Assembly (NCBI GenBank): GCA_900553215.1
Contig: USCJ01000065.1
Location: 1 to 7,225 of the forward strand
Direction of reading: 5' to 3'
DNA: 7,225 nt
Source of the DNA: an uncultured Collinsella sp.
Lineage (GTDB): Bacteria; Actinomycetota; Coriobacteriia; Coriobacteriales; Coriobacteriaceae
Part shown: positions 1 to 6,366 of the stretch, one piece after another
How the letters are laid out: every line of letters begins with the position of its first letter
Position numbering within the stretch: the stretch's first letter is position 1
Position numbers and translations under genes: made by a program
Notes under the pieces: model-generated
The model's input: only the letters and a program-made list of their open reading frames with translations
Database searches by the model: none
Told to the model about the DNA's origin: nothing

Positions 1-1197
1 GGCGAGCTCGGCTTGGACGGTACGGTGCTCCCCGTCAAGGGCGAGGTGGCGTTTCAGCTGCTGGCTCGCGACATGGGGCTGTCTTTTATCGCCGGCAGGT
101 CAGACCAGCATGTGCCACTCGCGGGCGTGGATTGTGGATTCATCGATCATTTGTCTCAGCTTGCCCATGGCATGGGCGATGCCGCGCGGCACTACTTGGA
201 TTCTGAAGTGCTCGAGGCGACCTTTGAGCCCGAGCTCGACTATGCCGACGTACTGGGGCAGGAGGTCGCCAAGCGCGGCATGGCGCTTGCGGCGGCAGGA
301 GAACTCGGCTTGCTCATGATCGGGTCCCCGGGATCGGGCAAGACGATGCTCGCGCGTCGTATGACCGGCATCCTGCCCGAGCTTTCCGTTGAGGATCAAC
401 AGGAGGCGCTGTGCATCCATTCGGTTTTGGGTGAGAACATTGATGGCTTGTTGGCGGGGCACCGGCCCTTCCGCAGTCCCCATCACAGTATTTCGACCGC
501 AGGTCTTATCGGCGGTGGGCGCCCGGTGCATCCGGGTGAGATCAGCCTGGCTCATGGCGGCGTGCTCTTTTTGGACGAGCTTGCCGAGTTTCCCACGAGT
601 GTGCTGCAGACGCTGCGTCAGCCCATCGAGCGCGGCTATGTGAGGATCGTGCGCGTCGACGGGGCCTTTACCTTCCCGTCGCGCTTTCAGCTGCTGGCTG
701 CGAGCAATCCCTGTCCCTGCGGCTTTTTGGGCGACCGTGAGGTGCCATGCCGCTGCTCGGCGGCGATGGTCGAGCGCTATCGGTCAAAGCTGCGCGGTCC
801 TTTGGCCGACCGTATCGACATGATGATCGATGTGACCCGTCCCGACCCTCAGGTGATTATCGAGGGTGCGGAGGGTATGTCGTCTGCCGAGTTACGTGAC
901 TACGTTGTGCGCGGTCGCGCTTTTCGCGCTTGGCGCGAATCCCGTATGGACGATGCGGATGCCGAGGCCGAGGATGACGAGACACGGTCCATTGACGGCG
1001 TCGTTTCGACCTTTGAGCTCGATGATGCGGCGGAGAAGTGTGTGCTCGGCCTGTCGAAGCGCACGCATCTCACGGGCCGCGGCATCGTGCGCCTGGTGCG
1101 TATCGCGCGTACCATCGCCGACGTCGCCGAGAGCGAGCAAGTGACGCAGGACTACGTGCTCGAGGCGGCGATGTACCAGGGAAGGAGGGACCAATGA
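1..1197 (+). CDS. comM: ComM/YifB-family Mg-chelatase-like AAA+ ATPase, 5'-truncated by window edge
   Basis: Reading frame 1 is open from the first base, and the opening residues GELGLDGTVLPVKG match the conserved end of the family's N-terminal Lon-protease-like domain. The gene therefore begins upstream, and the TTG at 13 is not its start. About 398 codons are visible; the family is usually near 500, so roughly 100 residues are missing. The AAA+ core follows: Walker A GSPGSGKT (bases 322-345), the family block RPFRSPHHSIS, Walker B GVLFLDEL (559-582), the cysteine-rich NPCPCG...CRC segment near 710-760, and the arginine-rich KLRGPLADRID. The C-terminal helical domain contains LTGRGIVRLVRIARTIAD. 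In Gram-negative bacteria ComM is a hexameric helicase that promotes branch migration during natural transformation; that role here is inferred from homology and from the adjacent dprA. A short acidic insert (DDADAEAEDDE, near 940-985) looks lineage-specific. The stop overlaps the dprA start. Confidence 0.93.
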   Translation, partial: GELGLDGTVLPVKGEVAFQLLARDMGLSFIAGRSDQHVPLAGVDCGFIDHLSQLAHGMGDAARHYLDSEVLEATFEPELDYADVLGQEVAKRGMALAAAGELGLLMIGSPGSGKTMLARRMTGILPELSVEDQQEALCIHSVLGENIDGLLAGHRPFRSPHHSISTAGLIGGGRPVHPGEISLAHGGVLFLDELAEFPTSVLQTLRQPIERGYVRIVRVDGAFTFPSRFQLLAASNPCPCGFLGDREVPCRCSAAMVERYRSKLRGPLADRIDMMIDVTRPDPQVIIEGAEGMSSAELRDYVVRGRAFRAWRESRMDDADAEAEDDETRSIDGVVSTFELDDAAEKCVLGLSKRTHLTGRGIVRLVRIARTIADVAESEQVTQDYVLEAAMYQGRRDQ

Positions 1198-1199
1198 TG
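1183..1199 (+). promoter_or_regulatory. Shine-Dalgarno and ATGA overlap setting the dprA start
   Basis: AGGAGG at 1183-1188 precedes two consecutive in-frame ATG codons, at 1194 (5-base spacer) and 1197 (8-base spacer). The first overlaps the comM TGA as ATGA, and the second begins on the last base of that stop. Either could initiate, and both give the same protein apart from one extra Met. The overlap implies translational coupling between the two genes. Confidence 0.8.
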
Positions 1200-2129
1200 G
1201 CCGAGGGGACCTTCGAGCTGCATCCAGGTGACGCGTTGTATCCCGAGACCGTTTTGGAGCTTTCTGATGTACCCCAGACACTCTATGTGCGCGGCAACCC
1301 CGAGGTGCTTTCGACGCCCGCGCTCTCCATCATCGGCGCGCGCAAGGCCTCTCCGTATGGTCTTGCCGTGGCAGAGCTTGCGGCAAAGGTTGCGGTCGAG
1401 GCGGGCGTGACGGTAGTTTCGGGCGGCGCGGTCGGTTGTGACCAGGCCTCGGGTTGGGCTGCGGTCAATGCCGGCGGCAAACACGTCGTGGTGCTGGGGA
1501 CGGGCGCCGACGTGGTCTACCCGCGTTCGAGCGCGGGGCTTATTACGCGCACGCTCGATACGGGTGGCGCGGTCGTGTCGATCTCTCCGTGGGGCATGGG
1601 TCCGCGCAAGTTTGCCTTTCCGCGCCGCAATCGCGTGATCGCGGCCCTGTCGCAAGCCCTCTTTGTATCCGAGGCGGGTATGCCTTCCGGGACGTTTTCT
1701 ACAGCCGAGGCTGCTATGGATTTGGGGCGAGAACTTCTTGCCGTGCCGGGGTCGATCCTATCGCCCGAGTCGCGTGGCACGAATTACCTCATTGCGAACG
1801 GTGCCTGCTGCATCATCGACGAGGAATCTATCGAGATGGCTATTTCACGCATCTACGGCACCCTGCGCTACTCGCGCCCCGATGCTCCCGGCATTGCCGA
1901 CCTGGATCAAACACAGCAGACCGTGATGCATGCACTCATCGCCTCTCCGCTCAAGGTCGACGACATCGCGGCACTCGTCTCGCTCGATGCCGTTGGCGTA
2001 CTTAAGCTCCTGGGTTCGCTTGAGCTCGAGGGCCTTATCGAGCGCATGATGGATGGAAGGTATGCGCCCTCCAAGTTTGCTCTTCACGCCCAGACACCCT
2101 TCGGTCACAATGGAAAACATGTCAATTAG
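1194..2129 (+). CDS. dprA: DNA-processing protein DprA (Smf), short form
   Basis: The product is a 311-residue DprA/Smf protein. In characterised species DprA binds incoming single-stranded DNA in the cytoplasm and loads RecA onto it during transformation. The Rossmann-like core is clear: IGARKASPYG (residues 47-56), SGGAVGCD (76-83), VVVLGTGADVVYP (98-110), FPRRNRVIAALS (142-153) and later LLAVPGS and GTNYLIANGA. Residues about 236-291 look like the C-terminal winged-helix domain. The N-terminal SAM/HhH-like domain of many DprA proteins is absent; only a short lead of about 43 residues with LYPETVLELSDVPQTLYVRG precedes the core. Two signatures diverge from the usual text: SGGAVGCD in place of SGLARGID, and SISPWG in place of a SEYPPG-like motif. 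The frame is open upstream to 1038 inside comM, but that part has no family similarity. trmFO begins 14 bases downstream. Confidence 0.92.
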   Translation: MMAEGTFELHPGDALYPETVLELSDVPQTLYVRGNPEVLSTPALSIIGARKASPYGLAVAELAAKVAVEAGVTVVSGGAVGCDQASGWAAVNAGGKHVVVLGTGADVVYPRSSAGLITRTLDTGGAVVSISPWGMGPRKFAFPRRNRVIAALSQALFVSEAGMPSGTFSTAEAAMDLGRELLAVPGSILSPESRGTNYLIANGACCIIDEESIEMAISRIYGTLRYSRPDAPGIADLDQTQQTVMHALIASPLKVDDIAALVSLDAVGVLKLLGSLELEGLIERMMDGRYAPSKFALHAQTPFGHNGKHVN

Positions 2130-2143
2130 AAAGGTGTTTGCAG

Positions 2144-3481
2144 ATGCTGTTTGATCAGGTGACGGTTATCGGTGGCGGTCTGGCGGGTTCGGAATGCGCG
2201 ATCCAGCTGGCGGATCGCGGGTTTTCCGTAAAGCTGTGCGAGATGCGCCCCCAGGTGAGCTCCCCGGCCCACCATACCGATCACCTGGCAGAGCTCGTCT
2301 GTTCCAATTCGTTTAAGTCGACCCGTCCGGATTCCGCGGCTGGTTTGCTGAAGGCCGAGCTTAAGCGCATGGGTTCAGTCCTGCTCGATTGCGCCCATCG
2401 CGCGGCTGTTCCCGCCGGCGGTGCCCTGGCGGTCGACCGCGTCAAGTTTTCCGAGCTTGTCGAGGCCGAGGTTGCCGCCCGTCCCAATATCGAGGTCGCG
2501 CACGGCGAGGTCACGCAGATTCCCGAGGGCCACGTGGTCATTGCCGCGGGCCCGCTGTGTTCACCGGCGCTGAGCGAAGAGGTCATGAAGCTCGTCGGTG
2601 GCGACGCCCTTGCGTTCTTCGATGCCGCGGCGCCGATCGTCGATGCCTCCACGCTCGATATGGACGTGCTGTTTTCGCAGTCGCGCTACGAGGAGCAGGG
2701 GAGCGGCGACTATCTCAACGCTCCGCTCAACAAGGAGGAGTACGAGGCCTTTATCGAGGCACTTACCACTGCCGACCGCGTGGTGCTCAAAGACTTTGAG
2801 GGCGGCGATCTGTTCCAGGCCTGCCAACCTGCCGAGGAAGTTGCGCGCACCGGCAAGGACGCCATTCGCTTTGGCGCCATGAAGCCCGTCGGCCTCACCG
2901 ACCCGCGTACCGGACGTCGCCCCTGGGCGGCGATCCAGCTGCGCGCCGAGAACAAGGAGAAGACCGCCTATAACCTGGTGGGCTTCCAGACCAACCTGAC
3001 CTTTGGCGAGCAGAAGCGCGTCTTCCATATGGTGCCGGGCCTGGAGAACGCTGAGTTCTTCCGCTACGGTGTCATGCACCGCAATACCTTTGTCGACGCC
3101 CCGCACGTGCTCGATGGCACCTTCGCCGTGCCCGGTACCGGTGTGCGCCTGGCCGGTCAGATCACCGGCACCGAGGGGTACATGGAAGCCGTGGCGACAG
3201 GTCTGCTCGCGGCGCTCAACACCTATGCCGATGCTATCGGTGCCGCGGGCGTCGAGTTGCCGCGTGTGGGTGCCCTGGGTGCGCTCGTGGGCTATGCGAC
3301 CGATCCTGCCACCGTGGGCTATCAGCCCATGCATGTCAACTTTGGCCTGGTGCCGCCACTCGAGGATGGTAAGCGCCACAGCAAGCGCGACCGCTACCAG
3401 GCCTATACGGACCGTGCGCTCGAGGCCCTTGATGCCTATCTGGCCACTCGTCCTGATCTGTTTGGAGGCGACCGGTCATAG
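2144..3481 (+). CDS. trmFO: TrmFO, folate/FAD-dependent tRNA (uracil-54-C5) methyltransferase
   Basis: This is a 445-residue flavoprotein of the usual TrmFO length. It transfers a methylene group from methylene-tetrahydrofolate to U54 of the tRNA T-loop, using reduced FAD, to give ribothymidine. The N-terminal FAD-binding motif is VIGGGLAGSE (8-17), followed by LCEMRP (31-36). Cys53 lies in ELVCSNSFKS and Cys227 in FQACQPAEE; these correspond to the two catalytic-site cysteines of the Bacillus subtilis enzyme (53 and 226). Other family blocks are PAGGALAVDR, RFGAMKPVGL, YNLVGFQTNL, RYGVMHRNTF and AGQITGTEGYMEA. ATG 2144 was chosen over the TTG at 2138 because AAAGG at 2130-2134 lies 9 bases before it and because it puts the cysteine at exactly 53. 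The gene follows dprA in the same operon and its TAG overlaps the likely start of the Xer gene. Confidence 0.96.
   Translation: MLFDQVTVIGGGLAGSECAIQLADRGFSVKLCEMRPQVSSPAHHTDHLAELVCSNSFKSTRPDSAAGLLKAELKRMGSVLLDCAHRAAVPAGGALAVDRVKFSELVEAEVAARPNIEVAHGEVTQIPEGHVVIAAGPLCSPALSEEVMKLVGGDALAFFDAAAPIVDASTLDMDVLFSQSRYEEQGSGDYLNAPLNKEEYEAFIEALTTADRVVLKDFEGGDLFQACQPAEEVARTGKDAIRFGAMKPVGLTDPRTGRRPWAAIQLRAENKEKTAYNLVGFQTNLTFGEQKRVFHMVPGLENAEFFRYGVMHRNTFVDAPHVLDGTFAVPGTGVRLAGQITGTEGYMEAVATGLLAALNTYADAIGAAGVELPRVGALGALVGYATDPATVGYQPMHVNFGLVPPLEDGKRHSKRDRYQAYTDRALEALDAYLATRPDLFGGDRS
3464..3480 (+). promoter_or_regulatory. Ribosome binding site and probable ATA start of the Xer gene
   Basis: GGAGG at 3464-3468, inside the 3' end of trmFO, is followed 9 bases later by ATA at 3478-3480, in the Xer frame. 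That ATA shares two bases with the trmFO TAG stop, giving ATAG. No ATG, GTG or TTG occurs in the Xer frame between the upstream in-frame stop (TGA, 3454-3456) and GTG 3556. Spacing and overlap therefore point to ATA as the initiator. This is inferred from sequence and not proven. Confidence 0.6.
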
Positions 3482-4398
3482 CCTTTGACCTGTACGACAC
3501 CGTCGACTCGTTTATCGCCTATATCTCACGTGTCGAGGGACTTTCTCCCAACACGGTGACGGCCTATGGCTCGAGGCTGGAGCGCTTTGCTGCCTGGTGC
3601 GAGCGCGAGGATATCGATGCTTTCGCTGCCGACGTGCGCACCATTCGCCGCTATCTTGCCGAGCTTTCGCGTGGGCAGGTGGCTCCCCGAACGCTTGCGG
3701 CGCATCTGTCGGCTATCCGATCGCTCTATCGATGGATGGCTGCCGAGGGGGTCGTGGAGGGCGATGTGGTCTCGGCAATTTCCTCGCCCAAGCTCCCGCG
3801 CGATCTACCCGGTGTGCTGACGACCCAACAGGTGGAGGCGCTGCTCAAGACGCCTGATACCTCAACACCCGCGGGACTGCGCGATGCGACGATGCTCGAG
3901 CTGCTCTATGCCTCGGGCGCCCGTATCTCTGAGCTCGCAGCACTCAATGTGGAGTCCATTGCGTGGTCCGAACGCACGCTGCGCCTGTGGGGCAAGGGGA
4001 GCAAAGAACGTATCGTCCCTCTGTATCGTCGTGCGCTCGAGGCGACGCGTCTCTATATTGAGGAGGGGAGGCCGGAGTTGCTCGCTCAGGCAAAGCGTCG
4101 TGACCCCGTTACCGGGCCGCATCCGCTGCTTATATCGGCGCGCGGTAATCGCATGAGTGCCGCCATGCTCAGGCGGCGGTTTCATACGCTGGCGACGCTC
4201 GCCGGCATGCCTGCCGACATCGCCCCGCATGCGATGCGCCATACCTTTGCGACCGACTTGCTCGAGGGCGGTGCGGACCTGCGCTCGGTTCAAGAGCTGC
4301 TGGGCCATGCGAGCCTGTCCACGACGCAGATCTACACGCATCTCACACCCGATCGGCTTAAGCGGGCTGTGTCTCAAGCCCATCCCCGCGGCGAATAG
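3478..4398 (+). CDS. xerC: Xer-family tyrosine recombinase (XerC/XerD type), probable non-canonical ATA start
   Basis: Read from ATA 3478 the product is 306 residues, the normal XerC/XerD length. It is a site-specific recombinase that resolves chromosome dimers at dif during division. The N-terminal core-binding domain includes FIAYISRVEGLSPNT (about residues 12-26) and runs to about residue 105. The catalytic domain has all six expected residues: Arg149 (SGARISE), Lys173 (GKGSKER), His251 and Arg254 (PHAMRHTF), His277 (LLGHAS) and nucleophile Tyr286 (IYTH). The first ordinary start, GTG 3556, would give 280 residues and delete the conserved first helix. CTG 3490 is a weaker alternative because the GGAGG would lie 21 bases away. 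The xerC symbol rests on position, since the neighbour of trmFO in Firmicutes is xerC (codV); sequence alone does not separate XerC from XerD. No integron or phage signature is present, so a housekeeping role is likely. Confidence 0.88.
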   Translation: MAFDLYDTVDSFIAYISRVEGLSPNTVTAYGSRLERFAAWCEREDIDAFAADVRTIRRYLAELSRGQVAPRTLAAHLSAIRSLYRWMAAEGVVEGDVVSAISSPKLPRDLPGVLTTQQVEALLKTPDTSTPAGLRDATMLELLYASGARISELAALNVESIAWSERTLRLWGKGSKERIVPLYRRALEATRLYIEEGRPELLAQAKRRDPVTGPHPLLISARGNRMSAAMLRRRFHTLATLAGMPADIAPHAMRHTFATDLLEGGADLRSVQELLGHASLSTTQIYTHLTPDRLKRAVSQAHPRGE

Positions 4399-4403
4399 TG
4401 GCT

Positions 4404-4413
4404 GGGACGTCCC
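4404..4413. repeat. Perfect 10-base palindrome GGGACGTCCC
   Basis: The sequence GGGACGTCCC sits six bases after the Xer stop and reads the same on both strands. It has no unpaired loop and no T-run, so it does not look like an intrinsic terminator. It lies about 34 bases upstream of the rpsB -35 element, where a dimeric regulator could bind, but a single copy in GC-rich DNA may be chance. Confidence 0.3.
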
Positions 4414-4447
4414 GCGCCGCGCTCAGGTGTGTGGTTTTGATTGCGGG

Positions 4448-4476
4448 TTGGCACGAAGATGCATTCCTGCTATCAT
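4448..4476 (+). promoter_or_regulatory. Probable sigma-70/SigA-type promoter for rpsB-tsf
   Basis: The -35 hexamer TTGGCA (4448-4453) and -10 hexamer TATCAT (4471-4476) are separated by the optimal 17 bases. Each matches the consensus at five of six positions. Transcription would begin near 4483, leaving a leader of about 135 bases before rpsB. Location in the only sizeable gap before a highly expressed ribosomal operon supports the call. Read-through from the upstream operon is also possible, because no terminator is visible after the Xer gene. Confidence 0.75.
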
Positions 4477-4482
4477 TCATCG

Positions 4483-4617
4483 GGTTGCTTCACGGCAACA
4501 GGTTTTTATCACGCACGCGCGGCTACTTCATACCGTGGTGCCCGGGCTTTGGTAGCACATGTCCGGGTTGGTTTTGGAGGATGACCCCGCGCGGAGGCAA
4601 ACCACAGGAGGTTTAAC
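4483..4617 (+). promoter_or_regulatory. rpsB 5' leader, possibly structured
   Basis: The predicted leader holds several complementary segments. A 5' hairpin, GTTGC (4484-4488) with GCAAC (4495-4499), is followed by TTTTT at 4503-4507. A 7-base all-GC pairing joins 4516-4522 to 4587-4593. Inside it, GTGC (4538-4541) can pair with GCAC (4555-4558), and CCCGG (4541-4545) with CCGGG (4563-4567), an arrangement that could form an H-type pseudoknot. Ribosomal protein S2 represses its own mRNA through leader structure in Escherichia coli, so an S2-responsive element is plausible. In GC-rich DNA such pairings can arise by chance. Confidence 0.4.
4606..4611 (+). promoter_or_regulatory. rpsB ribosome binding site
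   Basis: AGGAGG lies six bases before ATG 4618, a near-perfect anti-16S match at good spacing, as expected for a heavily translated gene. Two further GGAGG cores lie upstream at 4576-4580 and 4593-4597, too far away to serve this start directly. Confidence 0.85.
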
Positions 4618-5346
4618 ATGGCTACCAAGATTAATATCCGCACCCTGCTCGAGGCCGGCTGCCACTTCGGTCACCAGACCCGTCGCTGGAACCCCAAGAT
4701 GAAGCCGTTCATCTTCGGTGAGCGCAACGGCATCTACATCCTCGACCTCAAGCAGACCATCCTCGACGCCGACCAGGCCTACACCTTCGTCAAGAACGTC
4801 GCCAAGGGCGGCAACGTGCTGTTCGTCGGCACCAAGAAGCAGGCTCAGGAGGCCGTCAAGAACGCTGCTGAGCGCGCCAACATGCCTTACATCAACCAGC
4901 GTTGGCTCGGCGGCATGCTTACCAACTTCGTCACCATCCGCTCCCGCATCAACCGCATGGAGGAGCTCGAGGCCATGGTCGAGGACGGCCGCATGGCAGT
5001 GCTCCCCAAGAAGGAGCAGGCTGTTCTCGGCAAGGAGCTCACCAAGCTCCAGACCAACCTCGGTGGTGCCCGCGACATGAAGGGTCTGCCCCAGGCTCTC
5101 TTCGTCATCGACACCAAGCGCGAGGAGAACGCCATCAAGGAGGCTCAGCGCCTGAACATCCCCGTCGTCGCTCTGATCGACACCAACTCCGATCCCGACG
5201 AGGTCGAGTACGGCATCCCCTGCAACGATGACGCTATCTCTGCTGTCACCCTTATGTGCGAGCTCATGGCTGACGCCTGCCTCGCTGGCTCCGGCAAGGA
5301 GCAGGTCTCCGAGGCCGAGATGGCCGCTGAGCCCAAGGCCGAGTAA
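4618..5346 (+). CDS. rpsB: 30S ribosomal protein S2
   Basis: The 242-residue product matches bacterial S2 from end to end: [20 protein letters not shown] near the N-terminus, then [46 protein letters not shown] and [25 protein letters not shown]2 joins the small subunit late in assembly and helps form the mRNA exit side near S1-type contacts and the anti-Shine-Dalgarno region. The last 20 or so residues form an acidic, alanine-rich tail that varies between species. Codon use is strongly biased: Lys is AAG, and Phe, Tyr and Asp are almost always C-ending. This contrasts with the more mixed usage of the upstream operon and fits high expression. tsf follows after a 45-base spacer, and the two are probably co-transcribed from the promoter at 4448-4476. 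Confidence 0.98.
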   Translation: MATKINIRTLLEAGCHFGHQTRRWNPKMKPFIFGERNGIYILDLKQTILDADQAYTFVKNVAKGGNVLFVGTKKQAQEAVKNAAERANMPYINQRWLGGMLTNFVTIRSRINRMEELEAMVEDGRMAVLPKKEQAVLGKELTKLQTNLGGARDMKGLPQALFVIDTKREENAIKEAQRLNIPVVALIDTNSDPDEVEYGIPCNDDAISAVTLMCELMADACLAGSGKEQVSEAEMAAEPKAE

Positions 5347-5391
5347 ATCAGTCTTAGTTAATTCTTTTTCATCTCTTTGAAAGGAACCACA

Positions 5392-6261
5392 ATGGCCCAG
5401 ATTACCGCCGCTATGGTCAAGCAGCTCCGCGAGATGACCGACTCCCCGATGATGGAGTGCAAGAAGGCTCTCGTCGAGGCTGACGGCGACATGGACGCCG
5501 CTGTCGACGTTCTGCGTAAGAACGGCCTTGCCAAGGCTGCCAAGAAGGCTGGCCGTGAGACCAACGAGGGCGCTGTCGCCGCGTTCGTCTCCGAGGATGG
5601 CAAGACCGGCGCTCTGCTCGAGCTCTCCTGCGAGACCGACTTCGTTGGCTCCAACGCCAAGTTCACTGGCTTTGCTTCCAAGGTCGCTGAGGTTGTCGCT
5701 ACCACCGAGCCTGCTGACGTCGACGCTCTGCTCGAGAAGCCGATGGGCGAGGAGACCGTTTCCTCCGAGCTCACCGAGATGATTCACATCATGGGCGAGA
5801 ACATGAAGATCTCCCGCTTCGCTGCCCGCAAGGCCGAGAACGGCGCGCTCGCTTCTTACATCCACATGGGTGGTAAGATCGGCGTCCTCGTCGAGTTTGC
5901 TTTCGAGAAGGCCGAGACCGCTCAGGCTGAGTCCTTCAAGACCTTCGCTCACGACGTTGCCCTTCAGGTTGCCGCCGTCGCACCGATCTGCGCCACCCGC
6001 GATCAGGTTCCGGCCGAGACCGTCGAGCACGAGAAGCAGATCTACATGGCCCAGGCTGCCGAGTCCGGCAAGCCCGAGGCTATCCAGGAGAAGATGGCTG
6101 TCGGCCGTCTGGAGAAGTTCTACAAGCAGTCCGTGCTCACCGAGCAGGAGTTCATCAAGGACAGCTCCCTCACCATCAAGAAGTACGCTGAGCAGGTCTC
6201 CAAGGAGCTCGGCGACACCATTACCGTCGTTGCCTTTGACCGTCTGGTCCGTGGCGAGTAA
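5392..6261 (+). CDS. tsf: Translation elongation factor Ts
   Basis: The 289-residue protein is EF-Ts, the nucleotide-exchange factor that releases GDP from EF-Tu in the cytoplasm. The N-terminal UBA-like domain contains VKQLREMTDSPMMECKKAL (residues 9-27). The linker AGRETNEGAV leads to the core signature CETDFVGSN, where Asp83-Phe84 correspond to the EF-Tu-contacting Asp80-Phe81 of E. coli. Later blocks are SYIHMGGKIGVLVEF, FAHDVALQVAA and the coiled-coil/C-terminal region with GRLEKFYKQSVLTEQEF. The start is ATG 5392, with AAGGA at 5381-5385 six bases upstream; the in-frame TTG at 5377 has no suitable site and would add unconserved residues. Codon bias is as extreme as in rpsB. A strong terminator begins 23 bases after the stop. 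Confidence 0.98.
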   Translation: MAQITAAMVKQLREMTDSPMMECKKALVEADGDMDAAVDVLRKNGLAKAAKKAGRETNEGAVAAFVSEDGKTGALLELSCETDFVGSNAKFTGFASKVAEVVATTEPADVDALLEKPMGEETVSSELTEMIHIMGENMKISRFAARKAENGALASYIHMGGKIGVLVEFAFEKAETAQAESFKTFAHDVALQVAAVAPICATRDQVPAETVEHEKQIYMAQAAESGKPEAIQEKMAVGRLEKFYKQSVLTEQEFIKDSSLTIKKYAEQVSKELGDTITVVAFDRLVRGE

Positions 6262-6284
6262 ATAAGCTCTTGTAGCTGGTAATG

Positions 6285-6319
6285 AGCAGGCTGTGGGTTT
6301 TACTCACAGCCTGCTTTTT
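6285..6319 (+). terminator. Rho-independent terminator after tsf
   Basis: A 13-base-pair stem joins 6285-6297 to 6303-6315, with one G-U pair and a 5-base TTTTA loop. It is followed directly by a T-run (6315-6319). The stem core AGCAGGCTGTG/CACAGCCTGCT is perfect. It should end most rpsB-tsf transcripts and insulate pyrH. Confidence 0.92.
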
Positions 6320-6322
6320 CAT

Positions 6323-6338
6323 GGCTCTTATCAGAGCC
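6323..6338. repeat. Short inverted repeat between terminator and pyrH promoter
   Basis: GGCTCT (6323-6328) and AGAGCC (6333-6338) are perfect reverse complements around the loop TATC, followed by TTT. The repeat overlaps the region where a -35 element for pyrH would lie. It could be a weak second hairpin for read-through transcripts or an operator; neither can be decided from sequence. Confidence 0.45.
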
Positions 6339-6340
6339 TT

Positions 6341-6349
6341 TGATATCAT
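6341..6349 (+). promoter_or_regulatory. Probable extended -10 promoter for pyrH-frr
   Basis: TGATATCAT fits the extended -10 pattern TGnTATAAT, with the same hexamer (TATCAT) as the rpsB promoter. No convincing -35 is present at 16-18 bases upstream, which is tolerated by extended -10 promoters. Start of transcription would be near 6356, giving a leader of about 23 bases that contains the pyrH ribosome binding site. Position just after a strong terminator supports the call. Confidence 0.55.
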
Positions 6350-6366
6350 ATTGAGAGTCTAATTAA

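Noticed and set aside
1038..1193. An N-terminal extension of dprA to the upstream GTG at 1038.
   Set aside because: The extra residues are a shadow of comM in another frame (rich in Arg, Ala and His). The strong AGGAGG at 1183 fixes the start at 1194 or 1197.
2561..3379. A 272-codon minus-strand frame opposite trmFO.
   Set aside because: It is a shadow of a well-supported conserved gene. It shows no recognisable domain and no ribosome binding context was identified.
3440..3500. A TrmFO-Xer fusion by programmed -1 frameshifting instead of a non-canonical Xer start.
   Set aside because: The Xer frame is -1 relative to trmFO, but no slippery heptamer of the X XXY YYZ type precedes the TAG. TrmFO also ends at its normal length, and GGAGG is correctly placed for separate initiation.
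4484..4507. An intrinsic attenuator made of the 5-base-pair hairpin and TTTTT at the start of the rpsB leader.
   Set aside because: The stem is only five base pairs, the T-run starts three bases after it, and it lies at the very 5' end of the predicted transcript. It is kept only as a part of the possible leader structure.
4398..4616. A 72-codon plus-strand frame filling the gap between xerC and rpsB.
   Set aside because: The GTG start has no Shine-Dalgarno site, the frame spans the rpsB promoter, and the composition is unlike a protein family. Only its last 11 codons are considered, as a low-interest leader peptide.
5347..5391. A possible terminator or attenuator in the T-rich rpsB-tsf spacer.
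   Set aside because: The spacer has a TTTTT run but no stem of useful length before it, so rpsB and tsf are most likely co-transcribed.
4528..6030. A 500-codon open frame on the minus strand across rpsB and tsf.
   Set aside because: It is in exact codon register with both sense genes and exists because they avoid TTA, CTA and TCA. Its Leu/Gly/Asp/His-rich sequence matches no family and it lacks a plausible start site.
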